Positions 1-7,395 of a DNA stretch of 64,000 bases are shown here, in pieces. The notes under the pieces are model-generated. The model was given only the letters and a program-made list of their open reading frames with translations, was not told where the DNA came from and made no database searches. Made by a program: the position numbers and the translations under genes. The stretch is from G963667675 sp965197565 (lineage in GTDB: Bacteria > Chloroflexota > Dehalococcoidia > Lucifugimonadales > UBA3495): NCBI GenBank assembly GCA_965197565.1, contig CBDANK010000003.1, forward strand, positions 1,054,001 through 1,118,000, read 5' to 3'. Each line of letters opens with the position of its first letter. The stretch's first letter is position 1.

Positions 1-450
1 GCATATGTGGCTGATGCGGCCCCGATTCGAATTAGACTATTGGATGATATGGTCAAGCTTGTTCTTGGAGGAACAGGAACCAAGGAGGGGGTCGGTCTAA
101 ACGACTATAGGATGCTAGTGATAGACACTGATGGATCGATCACCAAGAATGACACTCTTAAGAGTTCGTTCGATGGGGCAGACCGATTCAATGAGCCTTG
201 GTCGGTACATACACATCGGCTTCCAGACCTCATCGAGTCGGCTGACTTCTCAGAATCAGTGGCCATGCAGCGACCTAGCAACCCGACTTGCTTGGCTTGT
301 CCAGAACTAAACGTGTGTGGCGGTGGGATGATCCTTCACCGTTGGAGCGACGAGAATGGGTACGACAACGCTTCGGTGTACTGTGAAGACCAGAAGCTCT
401 TGATCGGCCAGGTTCGAAACACCGTCAACGCATTTCTTTCAGGTGTGTGA
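1..450 (+). CDS. Radical SAM/SPASM peptide maturase, FxsB-like (C-terminal part)
   Basis: The reading frame is open at the left edge (GCA TAT precede the first GTG), so only the last ~149 residues are seen. The fragment carries a cysteine cluster of the form C-x2-C-x5-C-G-G-G (CLACPELNVCGGG) followed ~30 residues later by YCEDQ. This is the SPASM-type auxiliary iron-sulfur domain of radical-SAM enzymes that modify ribosomal peptides, and the wording is closest to FxsB-type cyclophane-forming maturases. The radical-SAM core with its CxxxCxxC motif must lie outside the window, and a precursor peptide may too. The stop codon overlaps the start region of the next gene, so the genes are probably cotranscribed. 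Assignment to a SPASM peptide maturase is strong; FxsB subfamily membership is inferred. Confidence 0.8.
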   Translation, partial: AYVADAAPIRIRLLDDMVKLVLGGTGTKEGVGLNDYRMLVIDTDGSITKNDTLKSSFDGADRFNEPWSVHTHRLPDLIESADFSESVAMQRPSNPTCLACPELNVCGGGMILHRWSDENGYDNASVYCEDQKLLIGQVRNTVNAFLSGV

Positions 451-1045
451 ACCGATGACGCAGCGGAGACTAGCCGCCCCAAACTCTGTGCGTGTGTTGC
501 ACGAGCCGTTCCCTTATTTCACAGCCACCGCTATACTGGACCAGGATTTCATTTCGTCCCTTCTATGCTGGTTTGAAGCTGAGGCCTCCTGGAAGCTGGT
601 TGAAACGGATTTCTACGAGCAACACGAGCTCGAACTGCGCGGGGACGAGCCAAAGGGGCCCTTAGATTACTTGACCAACCGGAGCTTCTTGGAGAGAGTA
701 CGCACAGAGGCCTGCCGCTTGTTCGGAGCACCATTTTCCGAACGAGTGGAATGGGCCGTTCACAAGCTTTTACCTGGTCAAAGAATCCGGATCCACAATG
801 ACTTGCTCGATGGTGGAGAGACACATCGTGTGATGCTCCACATGAATCGCGGGTGGAGTTTGTCCAAGGGCGGATTTCTCATTTTTTTCAATGGCCCGGA
901 CCCTGCAGACGTCCACCGAATCTTAATGCCCCTGAATGGTAGCCTCGTCGGGTTCGAGATTTCAGAGAAATCGAGTCATGCAGTCTCTCTGGTCCTCGAC
1001 GGCGAACGGTTTGCGATTGTGTATTCGCTTTACGCCAGTAGTTGA
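443..1045 (+). CDS. 2OG-Fe(II) oxygenase (hydroxylase-like)
   Basis: A 200-residue protein with the double-stranded beta-helix signature of Fe(II)/2-oxoglutarate oxygenases: H118-x-D120 in RIRIHND, the distal H179 in SSHAVSL, and R189 ten residues later in GERFAIVYS to bind 2-oxoglutarate. Family knowledge predicts hydroxylation or oxidation of a side chain. Sitting between a peptide maturase and an HExxH protein, it probably acts on a ribosomal peptide. Start is uncertain: GTG at 443 overlaps the upstream gene by 8 bases, and an ATG five codons in (455) would avoid overlap. The next gene begins one base after its stop, which points to translational coupling. Confidence 0.78.
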   Translation: MCEPMTQRRLAAPNSVRVLHEPFPYFTATAILDQDFISSLLCWFEAEASWKLVETDFYEQHELELRGDEPKGPLDYLTNRSFLERVRTEACRLFGAPFSERVEWAVHKLLPGQRIRIHNDLLDGGETHRVMLHMNRGWSLSKGGFLIFFNGPDPADVHRILMPLNGSLVGFEISEKSSHAVSLVLDGERFAIVYSLYASS

Positions 1046-1046
1046 C

Positions 1047-1928
1047 ATGGACATCAGCGACACTAAGGAATACATCAGAATCACTCTCCAAAACGAGGCA
1101 GAACCCCTGTGGTTTCCACGCCTCGGCGAGCCAGTTGCTCGAGTTGCCTGGGAACGTCTGCACCGGGAAATTGGGCTAAATCCCAACTCTTACAGCACCA
1201 CGCGGCTACTTCTCAGGGACCCAAATGCCGAATATGAAATCGCCGCTTATTGCAAGCCCGGGTCAGGACAAGGAGACGATGTAACCGATGGGGGGATACC
1301 CGTCGAGAAACTTACAGCCGATTTGGTTAGACAGATAACTGACAGCGAAGTCCAGCTCTTGAGTACACACTCGATCGTAGGGGGTGTGGCTAACAAGTTG
1401 GGCGAAGCGCTTTTTTTACTAAACCTCGTGCCAACGGTATGGCCCACTGTCTGCCAACTAGTGAGGGCACTTCACGTTATCGACCCCGGCGACAACGACA
1501 TTGACGTTAGTTTCAGCGACCCATCGGTGCCCTTTAGTGTGTTTGTATCCGTGCCGCCGAGGCGGTCTGAAACAGTTACTTTAAGGATAGCAGAGGCGAT
1601 TCTTCACGAATCGATGCACCTGCACTTAACTCTGATATCCTGCATTCTACCCTTGGTACAACCGGAAGGTAGGATGCAGTATTCACCTTGGCGCGGTGAG
1701 GAGAGGGATTCCGAGGGCATCCTTCAGGCCCTATACGTCTTCAGCGTCATACGGTCGTTTCTGACCCTGCTTCTAACGACGCGATCGAAAGAGGCTGATG
1801 ACCACGTGTCAGACAGAATAGAACAAATCGAGCGCCAAATTGGGCAGGCTAGGGGTTTCCGAGAGTGCGACGAATTGACCCCCGAGGGGGCAGCGCTAGT
1901 TACCAGATTGCTGGATACATTTGAGTAA
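1047..1928 (+). CDS. HExxH-motif peptide beta-hydroxylase-like protein
   Basis: A 293-residue protein. I chose ATG 1047 because it lies one base after the upstream stop; the longer frame from 936 would overlap that gene by 110 bases. The key motif is H187-E-S-M-H191 in AILHESMHLHL, followed by a helix and a conserved-looking SPWRGEERDSEGILQALYVF segment. This pattern fits the HExxH modification proteins found with FxsB-type radical-SAM enzymes, some of which are 2-oxoglutarate-dependent peptide beta-hydroxylases rather than peptidases. Substrate is unknown. Its last 33 bases overlap the 3' end of the convergent ptuB-like gene. Confidence 0.75.
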   Translation: MDISDTKEYIRITLQNEAEPLWFPRLGEPVARVAWERLHREIGLNPNSYSTTRLLLRDPNAEYEIAAYCKPGSGQGDDVTDGGIPVEKLTADLVRQITDSEVQLLSTHSIVGGVANKLGEALFLLNLVPTVWPTVCQLVRALHVIDPGDNDIDVSFSDPSVPFSVFVSVPPRRSETVTLRIAEAILHESMHLHLTLISCILPLVQPEGRMQYSPWRGEERDSEGILQALYVFSVIRSFLTLLLTTRSKEADDHVSDRIEQIERQIGQARGFRECDELTPEGAALVTRLLDTFE

Positions 1929-2678
1929 TGGGTCCGTGTGCTCGAATAGGTCTATTACCATCGAGCTAAATTTGGCACCCTCTTGCATTGCGTCCCAGAG
2001 TACACGGGCCACTTTTTTCACAAAGTCTTCTTGTTTTTTGTCCGCGCTTTGTCCAAGCATAAATCTGAGTATCTTCATTTCCTGGAGATACTCAAACCTT
2101 AATTCACGTAGTGGCTCGCGGCGCAGATCAAGCACCTCAATTGTACGCCGCCCTTTCGGCGTCCGATAGCAAGGGACTTCTGCTATGAAGTAAATGTGCT
2201 CCCTAGGATCGTCATATTCCGGATTGACGAGCTCCGCCTCTTCTAATGCCAAGTCATCATGGCAAGAATAGGCACGCTGCCCGGGATCTTCCAAGGGGAA
2301 TGTCGTAAGTTTCTCCCCATTGCAGGTGGCGCAAGCCAAAAAAAGATTGTCCCAGCTGTACGCTAGCCAGAAATAACCTGGACGCTCTTCTGAAACTCCA
2401 GGCAACTGACGAACAGCTCCTTTAGGCCTAAAATGCTCTACCTGCAGCTCTCTACGCTCTAGTCGCTTTTCGCAGTAACAACACTTCCAATGATGCATGG
2501 CTAAGAGCGCATCTTTGACCTCATCGGACCTGTAATAGTACCGATCGTCAAAATGCTTAGTCCCGTCCCCGTAGTCGCCGGGAGCCTGGTCGTACGCGGC
2601 GCAATCACGCTCGGTTTGCCGACTTCCATTCCTCACCAACCCATCAGGCGCCGGATAAGTTCTATATATCTTAATCAT
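1896..2678 (-). CDS. ptuB: Septu-type HNH endonuclease PtuB
   Basis: A 260-residue HNH nuclease of the TIGR02646/PtuB kind. The treble-clef zinc knuckle is formed by C66-x2-C69 (CCYCE) and C116-x2-C119 (CATCN). The catalytic segment is EHFRPKG at 81-87, with N111 in WDNLFLA. In the Septu anti-phage system this nuclease partners with an SMC/ABC-like ATPase and degrades DNA or kills the cell on infection. Its start overlaps the ptuA-like stop by 4 bases (ATGA), a typical coupled pair. The 3' end runs into the convergent HExxH gene. Confidence 0.85.
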   Translation of the reverse strand: MIKIYRTYPAPDGLVRNGSRQTERDCAAYDQAPGDYGDGTKHFDDRYYYRSDEVKDALLAMHHWKCCYCEKRLERRELQVEHFRPKGAVRQLPGVSEERPGYFWLAYSWDNLFLACATCNGEKLTTFPLEDPGQRAYSCHDDLALEEAELVNPEYDDPREHIYFIAEVPCYRTPKGRRTIEVLDLRREPLRELRFEYLQEMKILRFMLGQSADKKQEDFVKKVARVLWDAMQEGAKFSSMVIDLFEHTDPLLKCIQQSGN

Positions 2679-4129
2679 GGACCGTCTTTGTTCGCTTGTT
2701 CCAAACTTGCTGCAAACTGCCGGATAAGTTCCATCGCTGCCCGATCCTCTGGATCAGTGGCGACCTCTAGTTCATCTATTTCGCGACCAATCTCCTCCAG
2801 CCGATTCTCATCAGCTTGAGTTCGATTCACCTTGTCTAGCAGCTCCATCCTCTCATCAAACAAAGCTTTCACCCTTGGGCTGCGGGAACTCGGCACTTTG
2901 AACAACAAACTGGTTAGGATTTGGTCCACGCGAAGCTTACTGGGCTCTTCAGAGTGTTCCTCTACCTTGACTTCGTCCTCTTGTTTTCTCAATAGAGTCA
3001 ACTTCGCACTATCTGCGACCTGCACAATTAATGGGCTGTGGGAAGTAGCGACAAATTGCGTTGAGGGGAACAGTGCACCCAGGTCCCTAATAATGTCGAA
3101 TTGCCAGAGGGGATGCAAATGCAAATCAATTTCATCTATCAACACTACTGCAGGTTCGAGGAAAGGGTCTTCGCTATCTGGAAAATGCTTGTACAGACGC
3201 GCCGCAAAGTCTACCACCCAGCCAGCCGTAGAACGGTACCCCAAACTTAAGGAGGACATCGGGACTATACCGGCAAAGGTATGAGCGTAAACACCACCGG
3301 GCCGGCCTGTGCGCAATACGTCTGGGGGATGAATCACGATTTCAACAGCTGGGTCTTTGGGCAAGATCTTGGAAATTGCGTCCTTCAGTGAAGATAAGAC
3401 TTTGGCTTCAGGTCCAGACGAGTCTGCTCTTGCAGCATAATCCAAGTTCATTAGCAATTCCTTGACGTCGCAGAGTTCCGAATCTTCGGAAAGCCTCTGA
3501 TGGTCAGACGGATCGGAAGCGTAGAATTCCTCAGAATTCTGTTCGCCAAGGAATCTGTTAGCTCCGTACGCCACAATCAATGGATCGAAGAAGGCGTCTG
3601 GTAATTGATTCTTCTTATGGCTGCTCTTTAGATCGACGTCTTGTAGCTCACCTTTCTTGTCATAAATCAAGGCGGCGTTGATGCCAACATGGATGGTTGA
3701 ATTATCCTCGGCTTCAGCTGCAAAATCTGACCGAAATCCTGCCTTGCCGAATGTTAATTCGGCACTTATCTTTGCTTCCTGCTGTTTGCTTCGAGGCAAT
3801 GTTTCAAGAAGTTCATTTTCGGCCCTAGTCAACGATGGGGACCATTTTTCCTCATCAGACGACCGAGGATCACCACCATCGGGTACAGCCCACAGAGGAT
3901 CATCTCGGTCGGGAACTGGGCACATCCACGCCAGACATTCTAAAAGAGTCGTCTTCCCAGTGCCGTTCTCCCCAATCAGTAGGGACCATTGTACTGGATG
4001 CCCATCGCCATCCGTGAGATTCAGAATCTGCCTACTTCCGAAACACCGGACATTTTCGATCTCGATGGACGAAAAGTACACGGCGGAGGATATGTTCACT
4101 TTACAATCTCCATTTGTTGAGGGACTCAT
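2675..4129 (-). CDS. ptuA: Septu-type AAA/ABC ATPase PtuA
   Basis: A 484-residue SMC-like ATPase. Walker A is GENGTGKTT at ~53-61, preceded by the usual N-terminal SSIEIENVRCFG strand. An ABC-signature-like LSLGYRS and a Walker B (VVLIDEIDLHLHPLWQ) are followed by a SHSPLIV H-loop. The C-terminus is charged and helical (LEEIGREIDELEVA). The domain order and the coupled downstream HNH gene match PtuA of Septu, a two-gene phage-defence module. OLD-family or retron-associated ATPases look similar, but those carry a Toprim domain or a reverse transcriptase, and neither is seen here. Confidence 0.82.
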   Translation of the reverse strand: MSPSTNGDCKVNISSAVYFSSIEIENVRCFGSRQILNLTDGDGHPVQWSLLIGENGTGKTTLLECLAWMCPVPDRDDPLWAVPDGGDPRSSDEEKWSPSLTRAENELLETLPRSKQQEAKISAELTFGKAGFRSDFAAEAEDNSTIHVGINAALIYDKKGELQDVDLKSSHKKNQLPDAFFDPLIVAYGANRFLGEQNSEEFYASDPSDHQRLSEDSELCDVKELLMNLDYAARADSSGPEAKVLSSLKDAISKILPKDPAVEIVIHPPDVLRTGRPGGVYAHTFAGIVPMSSLSLGYRSTAGWVVDFAARLYKHFPDSEDPFLEPAVVLIDEIDLHLHPLWQFDIIRDLGALFPSTQFVATSHSPLIVQVADSAKLTLLRKQEDEVKVEEHSEEPSKLRVDQILTSLLFKVPSSRSPRVKALFDERMELLDKVNRTQADENRLEEIGREIDELEVATDPEDRAAMELIRQFAASLEQANKDGP

Positions 4130-4135
4130 CTGCAG

Positions 4136-4348
4136 CTAAAGACCTGCCACGTCACACGAGGCTCCGAGTTTCCTGCCCGGAGGTGCTTGAGGTCGTGGCA
4201 CCTGCCTCGGGGTACCGGAAGGACTCGGCAAAGTAGGTCTCGGCGGTACACTGGGGCGGGGAAATTCAGGTCTTGGAGGTAAAGTTCGCGGCGGATACTG
4301 CGGTGTTCGTCCCTCAAACACCCTGGCTCGATATCCCAATGCCCTCAT
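4136..4348 (-). CDS. Small proline/arginine-rich ORF upstream of ptuA
   Basis: A 70-residue reading frame that ends 6 bases before the ptuA start, in the same direction. Its middle part is a run of PR/PP-rich segments (for example TLPPRPEFPRPSVPPRP), with no recognisable domain. An alternative frame of 63 residues overlaps it, so coding potential is ambiguous. If real it would be the first gene of the defence operon. The proline-rich content could also come from a GC-rich leader that is not translated. Confidence 0.25.
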   Translation of the reverse strand: MRALGYRARVFEGRTPQYPPRTLPPRPEFPRPSVPPRPTLPSPSGTPRQVPRPQAPPGRKLGASCDVAGL

Positions 4349-4430
4349 AAATGTCTCCTTTGCCCTACTTTGGCGACTATGTCAGATTATCATCCATACT
4401 TGTCCGCAACAACCATCACCCATGGTGAGG

Positions 4431-4456
4431 TGAGGTGGACCCGGTTAGTTGGACAG
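4431..4456 (+). repeat. Left terminal inverted repeat of the IS3-family element
   Basis: Reads TGAGGTGGACCCGG, then TTAGTT, then GGACAG. It pairs in inverse orientation with 7370-7395, with about four mismatches in the central six bases. The stop codon of the transposase gene falls within this repeat. Confidence 0.75.
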
Positions 4457-5636
4457 AATTAAGGCAGAGTTAAGTGAGGGTCCCGTCACTCCTACATACG
4501 ATCCCAACACTGGTCCGTCTGAACACCTCCTGTCCTTTGACTCTTCCTCCCGGACTGTCTGATCCCCGTGGAACACCTCGGCCGGGGTCCGGTAGCCCAG
4601 GGCTTGATGGGGCCTCAGGTTATTGTAGAACCGGAAGTAGGCGCCCAGTTCCCGTTGGGCCTCGACGGCATTGACGTAGGCTTTCAGGTAGACCTCCTCG
4701 TACTTCACCGTCCGCCACAACCGCTCCACGAAGATGTTGCCTTGGTACCGCCCCTTCCCGTCCATGCTGATCTTCACTCCGCGATCCTGGAGGACCTGGG
4801 TGAACTCCCGGCTGATGAACTGGCTGCCTTGGTCGGTGTTGAACACCTCGGGCCAGCGCTTCAGTCAGAGCCTCGGCGCAAAAGCCCGCCTCCAGCGTGT
4901 TGGACAATCGCCAGGCCACCACGTACCGGCTGTGCCAGTCCATGATTGCCACCAGGTAGAGAAAGCCACGGGCCATGGGCAGATAGATGATGTCGGCGGC
5001 CCACACCTGGTTGAGCCGGGTGACCCTGGCGTTCCTCAGCAGGTAGGGATAGACCCGATGCTCCGGTGCCGGTAGATGGCCCGCAGCCCCATGACTCTCA
5101 TCAGCCGCTGCACCCGCTTCCGGCTCACCTGCTTGCCCTGCCGCTCCAGCCAGGCCTTCATCCGCCTCGACCCGTAGAAGGGGGTCTCCAGGTACTGACG
5201 GTCCATCTCCCTCATCAGGGACAAGTCCGCTTCGGAAGCCCCCTTGGGACGGTAGTAGAGGCTGGAACGGCTCACCCCCAGCAGGGCGCACTGCCGCACT
5301 ATCGGCAACTTCCGGTGTTCCCGGTCCACCATCTTCCGCCGCCGTCCCAGGTTCATGGACCGGACCTCTCCGCCAAGAAATCCCGCTCCACCTTAGCTGG
5401 CCGATCTCCTGGTACAACCGGGCGACCAAGGCGGCGTCGTTCTTGGCCTTCTGCTCCTGGCCGTTGCCGAAGACGCCGGCGGCTCCTTCGGTCAGGGCTT
5501 TCTTCCAAGCTTGAATCTGGCCGGGGTGGACCTCGTACCGGGCGGCCAGTTGGGCCACCGTCTCGTCGCCCTTCACCGCCTCCAACGCCACCTTGGCCTT
5601 GAACGCCGGGCTGTGCTTCCTCCGTCCTTTCAACAT
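4445..5636 (-). pseudogene. IS3-family transposase (orfA/orfB), frameshifted
   Basis: OrfA starts at MLKGRRKHSPAFKAKVALEA, a classic IS3 helix-turn-helix (VAQLAARYEVHPGQIQAWKK). The orfB parts are spread over frames. The HTH_21-like piece at 5036-5356 carries VSRSSLYYRPKG and the YGSRRM motif. The integrase core VWAADIIYLPM and IMDWHSRYVVAW is in the orfA frame. The piece at 4445-4846 has the second Asp (TDQGSQFIS) and the DDE glutamate region (NIFVERLWRTVKYEEVYL). At least two frame changes besides the expected orfA/orfB shift mean no full transposase can be made. Confidence 0.8.
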
Positions 5637-5705
5637 CTCCCACTCCTTACAAACAGCTGCCGCTGTCTTCAGTTTAGGAGCGGGGCTCCCCACTAACCAA
5701 AACTG

Positions 5706-7109
5706 TCACGCTGGCGCGACCTCTGATGGGTGGGGTACAGCCGAAGCCAAGGGACCTGGTATTGGCACCAACTGGTAGCCCAGTTGCGCGGCTCGCTGTT
5801 TTGCGGCGCGCAGTGCCCTATGCCGGTACTGACTCTCGTAGTATTCGGCTCCGGCGTCCACGTACTGCTGGCCGTAGCGCAGCATGGAGTAGATGATCCG
5901 GGCCAGCTTGTGGGCCGTGGCGGTGATGGCCTTGGGCGCCCCCAGATGGGTTTTCTTCCGGCGCAGGAAGGCGCCAAGAGCGCTGTCGGAGCGGTGCAGC
6001 GCGTTGGCCGCCAGACGCAGTGCCGCCGCCGCACGGTTGGCGCTGGCCTTGGTCTTCGAGCTGATCACTCTGCCGCCGGTGATGCGGTTGTCGGGACTCA
6101 GCCCCAGCCAGGAGGCGAAGTGCTTGGCGCTGGGCCATTTGGTCATATCGGTGCCAATCTCGCCGATCACCTTCAGGGCTGTGTAGGCGTCCACGCCGTC
6201 GATCCGGGTCAGATCCACTCCGGTCATCCGGTACAACTGGCTCTGGACATCGAAGCCGGGCGCGTTCTTCTGATTGCCCCTCTTGCCGTTGGGAGCCGGA
6301 GGTTCGCCGTCGCTGCGGTCTTCAAATCCGGCCAGTTGGGCTTCAATCTCCCGGTCGCACTCGGCTATCTTGCCCTGGTACACCCGGTACAATTCCATAG
6401 CCTGGGCCAGCTGGAAGAGGTGCTCATCCCGCCAGTGCCCCCGCAGCGACCGGGCTATGGTCGCCTCGTCCGCCTTGATCCGTCGGTCGCGCAGCCGGGC
6501 CAGCCTGCGGGGATTCCTCTCGCCTCTCATTATGGCCTCGATGATCTCCATGCCGGTCTTGCCCGTGATGTCGCTGATGACGTGCTGCAGCTTCACGTTC
6601 ATCTCGGTCAGCACCTTCTGCATGTGCTGGACGTGATGGGAGGCGTATTCCACCAGCATGGCCCGCTGCCGCAGGTAGCTGCGCAGGCGGCGTATATCCT
6701 CGTCAGGCCGAAAGGCCCCGGAGAGCAGGCCGTAGGTGTGCAGCTGTTGCAGCCACTGGTAGTCCACCACGTCGCTCTTGCGACCCGGCACGTTCTTGAT
6801 GCGTCTGGGGTCCACCAGCATTACCTGGAAGCCCCGTTCTTCCAGCACCCCGAACAACGGTATCCAGTACACGCCGGTGGACTCCATGGCCACGGTTGCC
6901 ACGCCGCATTCAGTAAGCCAGTCCGCCAAGCGATACAGGTCCGCAGTGAAAGCCTCGAACTCTTGCACCGGCTGTTCCGAGCGATCAGCGGGAACCGCCA
7001 CGAAATGGCTGGTGGCGCCCACGTCGATGCCCGCCGAATTAAGGTTCAGCTGGGACAACTCCGCCGGTTTCGTGCCGCTCTTGCCTCTGTTCATCACCGC
7101 CTCCGCCAT
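5706..7109 (-). CDS. IS110-family transposase (DEDD recombinase)
   Basis: From the ATG at 7109 the protein is 467 residues; an upstream in-frame start at 7253 is less likely. The RuvC-like DEDD domain shows GIDVGATSHFVAV (Asp), VAMESTGVYW (Glu) and RKSDVVDYQWLQQL (Asp-x-x-Asp). The C-terminal Transposase_20 domain carries GVDAYTALKVIGEIG and the serine-bearing GGRVISSKTKASANRAA segment, the serine being the likely nucleophile. IS110 enzymes insert without inverted repeats and are guided by a structured bridge RNA encoded beside the gene. The frame is complete. Only ~12 bases separate its stop from the host element's orfA frame, so its noncoding part must lie upstream. Confidence 0.9.
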   Translation of the reverse strand: MAEAVMNRGKSGTKPAELSQLNLNSAGIDVGATSHFVAVPADRSEQPVQEFEAFTADLYRLADWLTECGVATVAMESTGVYWIPLFGVLEERGFQVMLVDPRRIKNVPGRKSDVVDYQWLQQLHTYGLLSGAFRPDEDIRRLRSYLRQRAMLVEYASHHVQHMQKVLTEMNVKLQHVISDITGKTGMEIIEAIMRGERNPRRLARLRDRRIKADEATIARSLRGHWRDEHLFQLAQAMELYRVYQGKIAECDREIEAQLAGFEDRSDGEPPAPNGKRGNQKNAPGFDVQSQLYRMTGVDLTRIDGVDAYTALKVIGEIGTDMTKWPSAKHFASWLGLSPDNRITGGRVISSKTKASANRAAAALRLAANALHRSDSALGAFLRRKKTHLGAPKAITATAHKLARIIYSMLRYGQQYVDAGAEYYESQYRHRALRAAKQRAAQLGYQLVPIPGPLASAVPHPSEVAPA

Positions 7110-7330
7110 TGCCGTGTAGGCCCATCGCCGGAGGGAGTCGCGAACTGTAGACAATCTCCCCAACGGGATCGCCCCGACCGGAGCGTCACCAATGATGCCG
7201 TCGCAAGTCTCCCAGACCATGCTCTCACCCGGGCAATGCGCACCAGTGTCCACTCGGCCTCAATCCGGACGACAGGCCTCATCGTGAGCCTACACCACTT
7301 GCGGGGCTGTCCAGTTAGTCGCCTCTGCAC
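7110..7330 (-). other. Noncoding leader of the IS110 element, candidate bridge-RNA locus
   Basis: About 220 bases between the transposase start and the IS3 right end contain no other gene. In IS110-group elements (IS621 type) the bridge RNA is transcribed from the noncoding segment upstream of the transposase. Position and length fit, but I did not fold it, and the exact IS110 left end cannot be placed by eye. This is an inference from family architecture. Confidence 0.35.
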
Positions 7331-7369
7331 GGCCCGGATACGAGCATAACATTGCTCTCACTTAGCTAC

Positions 7370-7395
7370 CTGTCCGATTTCCCGGGTCCACCTCA
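7370..7395 (-). repeat. Right terminal inverted repeat of the IS3-family element
   Basis: On the minus strand it reads TGAGGTGGACCCGG, then GAAATC, then GGACAG, matching the left repeat at 4431-4456. Similarity continues a little further inside (both sides carry TAAGTGAG, at slightly different distances). Its first three bases supply the TGA stop that ends the truncated dnaE2 frame. Confidence 0.75.

Larger units (their letters stand above)
4431..7395 (-). mobile_element. IS3-family element with a nested IS110-family insertion
   Basis: The outer boundaries are 26-base imperfect inverted repeats, both starting TGAGGTGGACCCGG and both containing GGACAG after a variable six bases. Inside lie a decayed IS3-family transposase (4445-5636) and, between its orfA start and the right inverted repeat, a complete IS110-family transposase gene (5706-7109). 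IS3 elements are about 1.2-1.5 kb, so the extra ~1.6 kb is best explained by IS110 inserting into the IS3 leader. I see no target duplication at the outer ends. The right end coincides with the break in dnaE2. Confidence 0.75.

Noticed and set aside
936..1046. Extended start of the HExxH gene at 936
   Set aside because: Would overlap the oxygenase by 110 bases and adds 37 residues not expected. The ATG at 1047 sits one base after the upstream stop.
5730..7349. 539-residue plus-strand frame opposite the IS110 transposase
   Set aside because: Long mirror frame caused by high GC. It has no family features and is fully antisense to a clear transposase.
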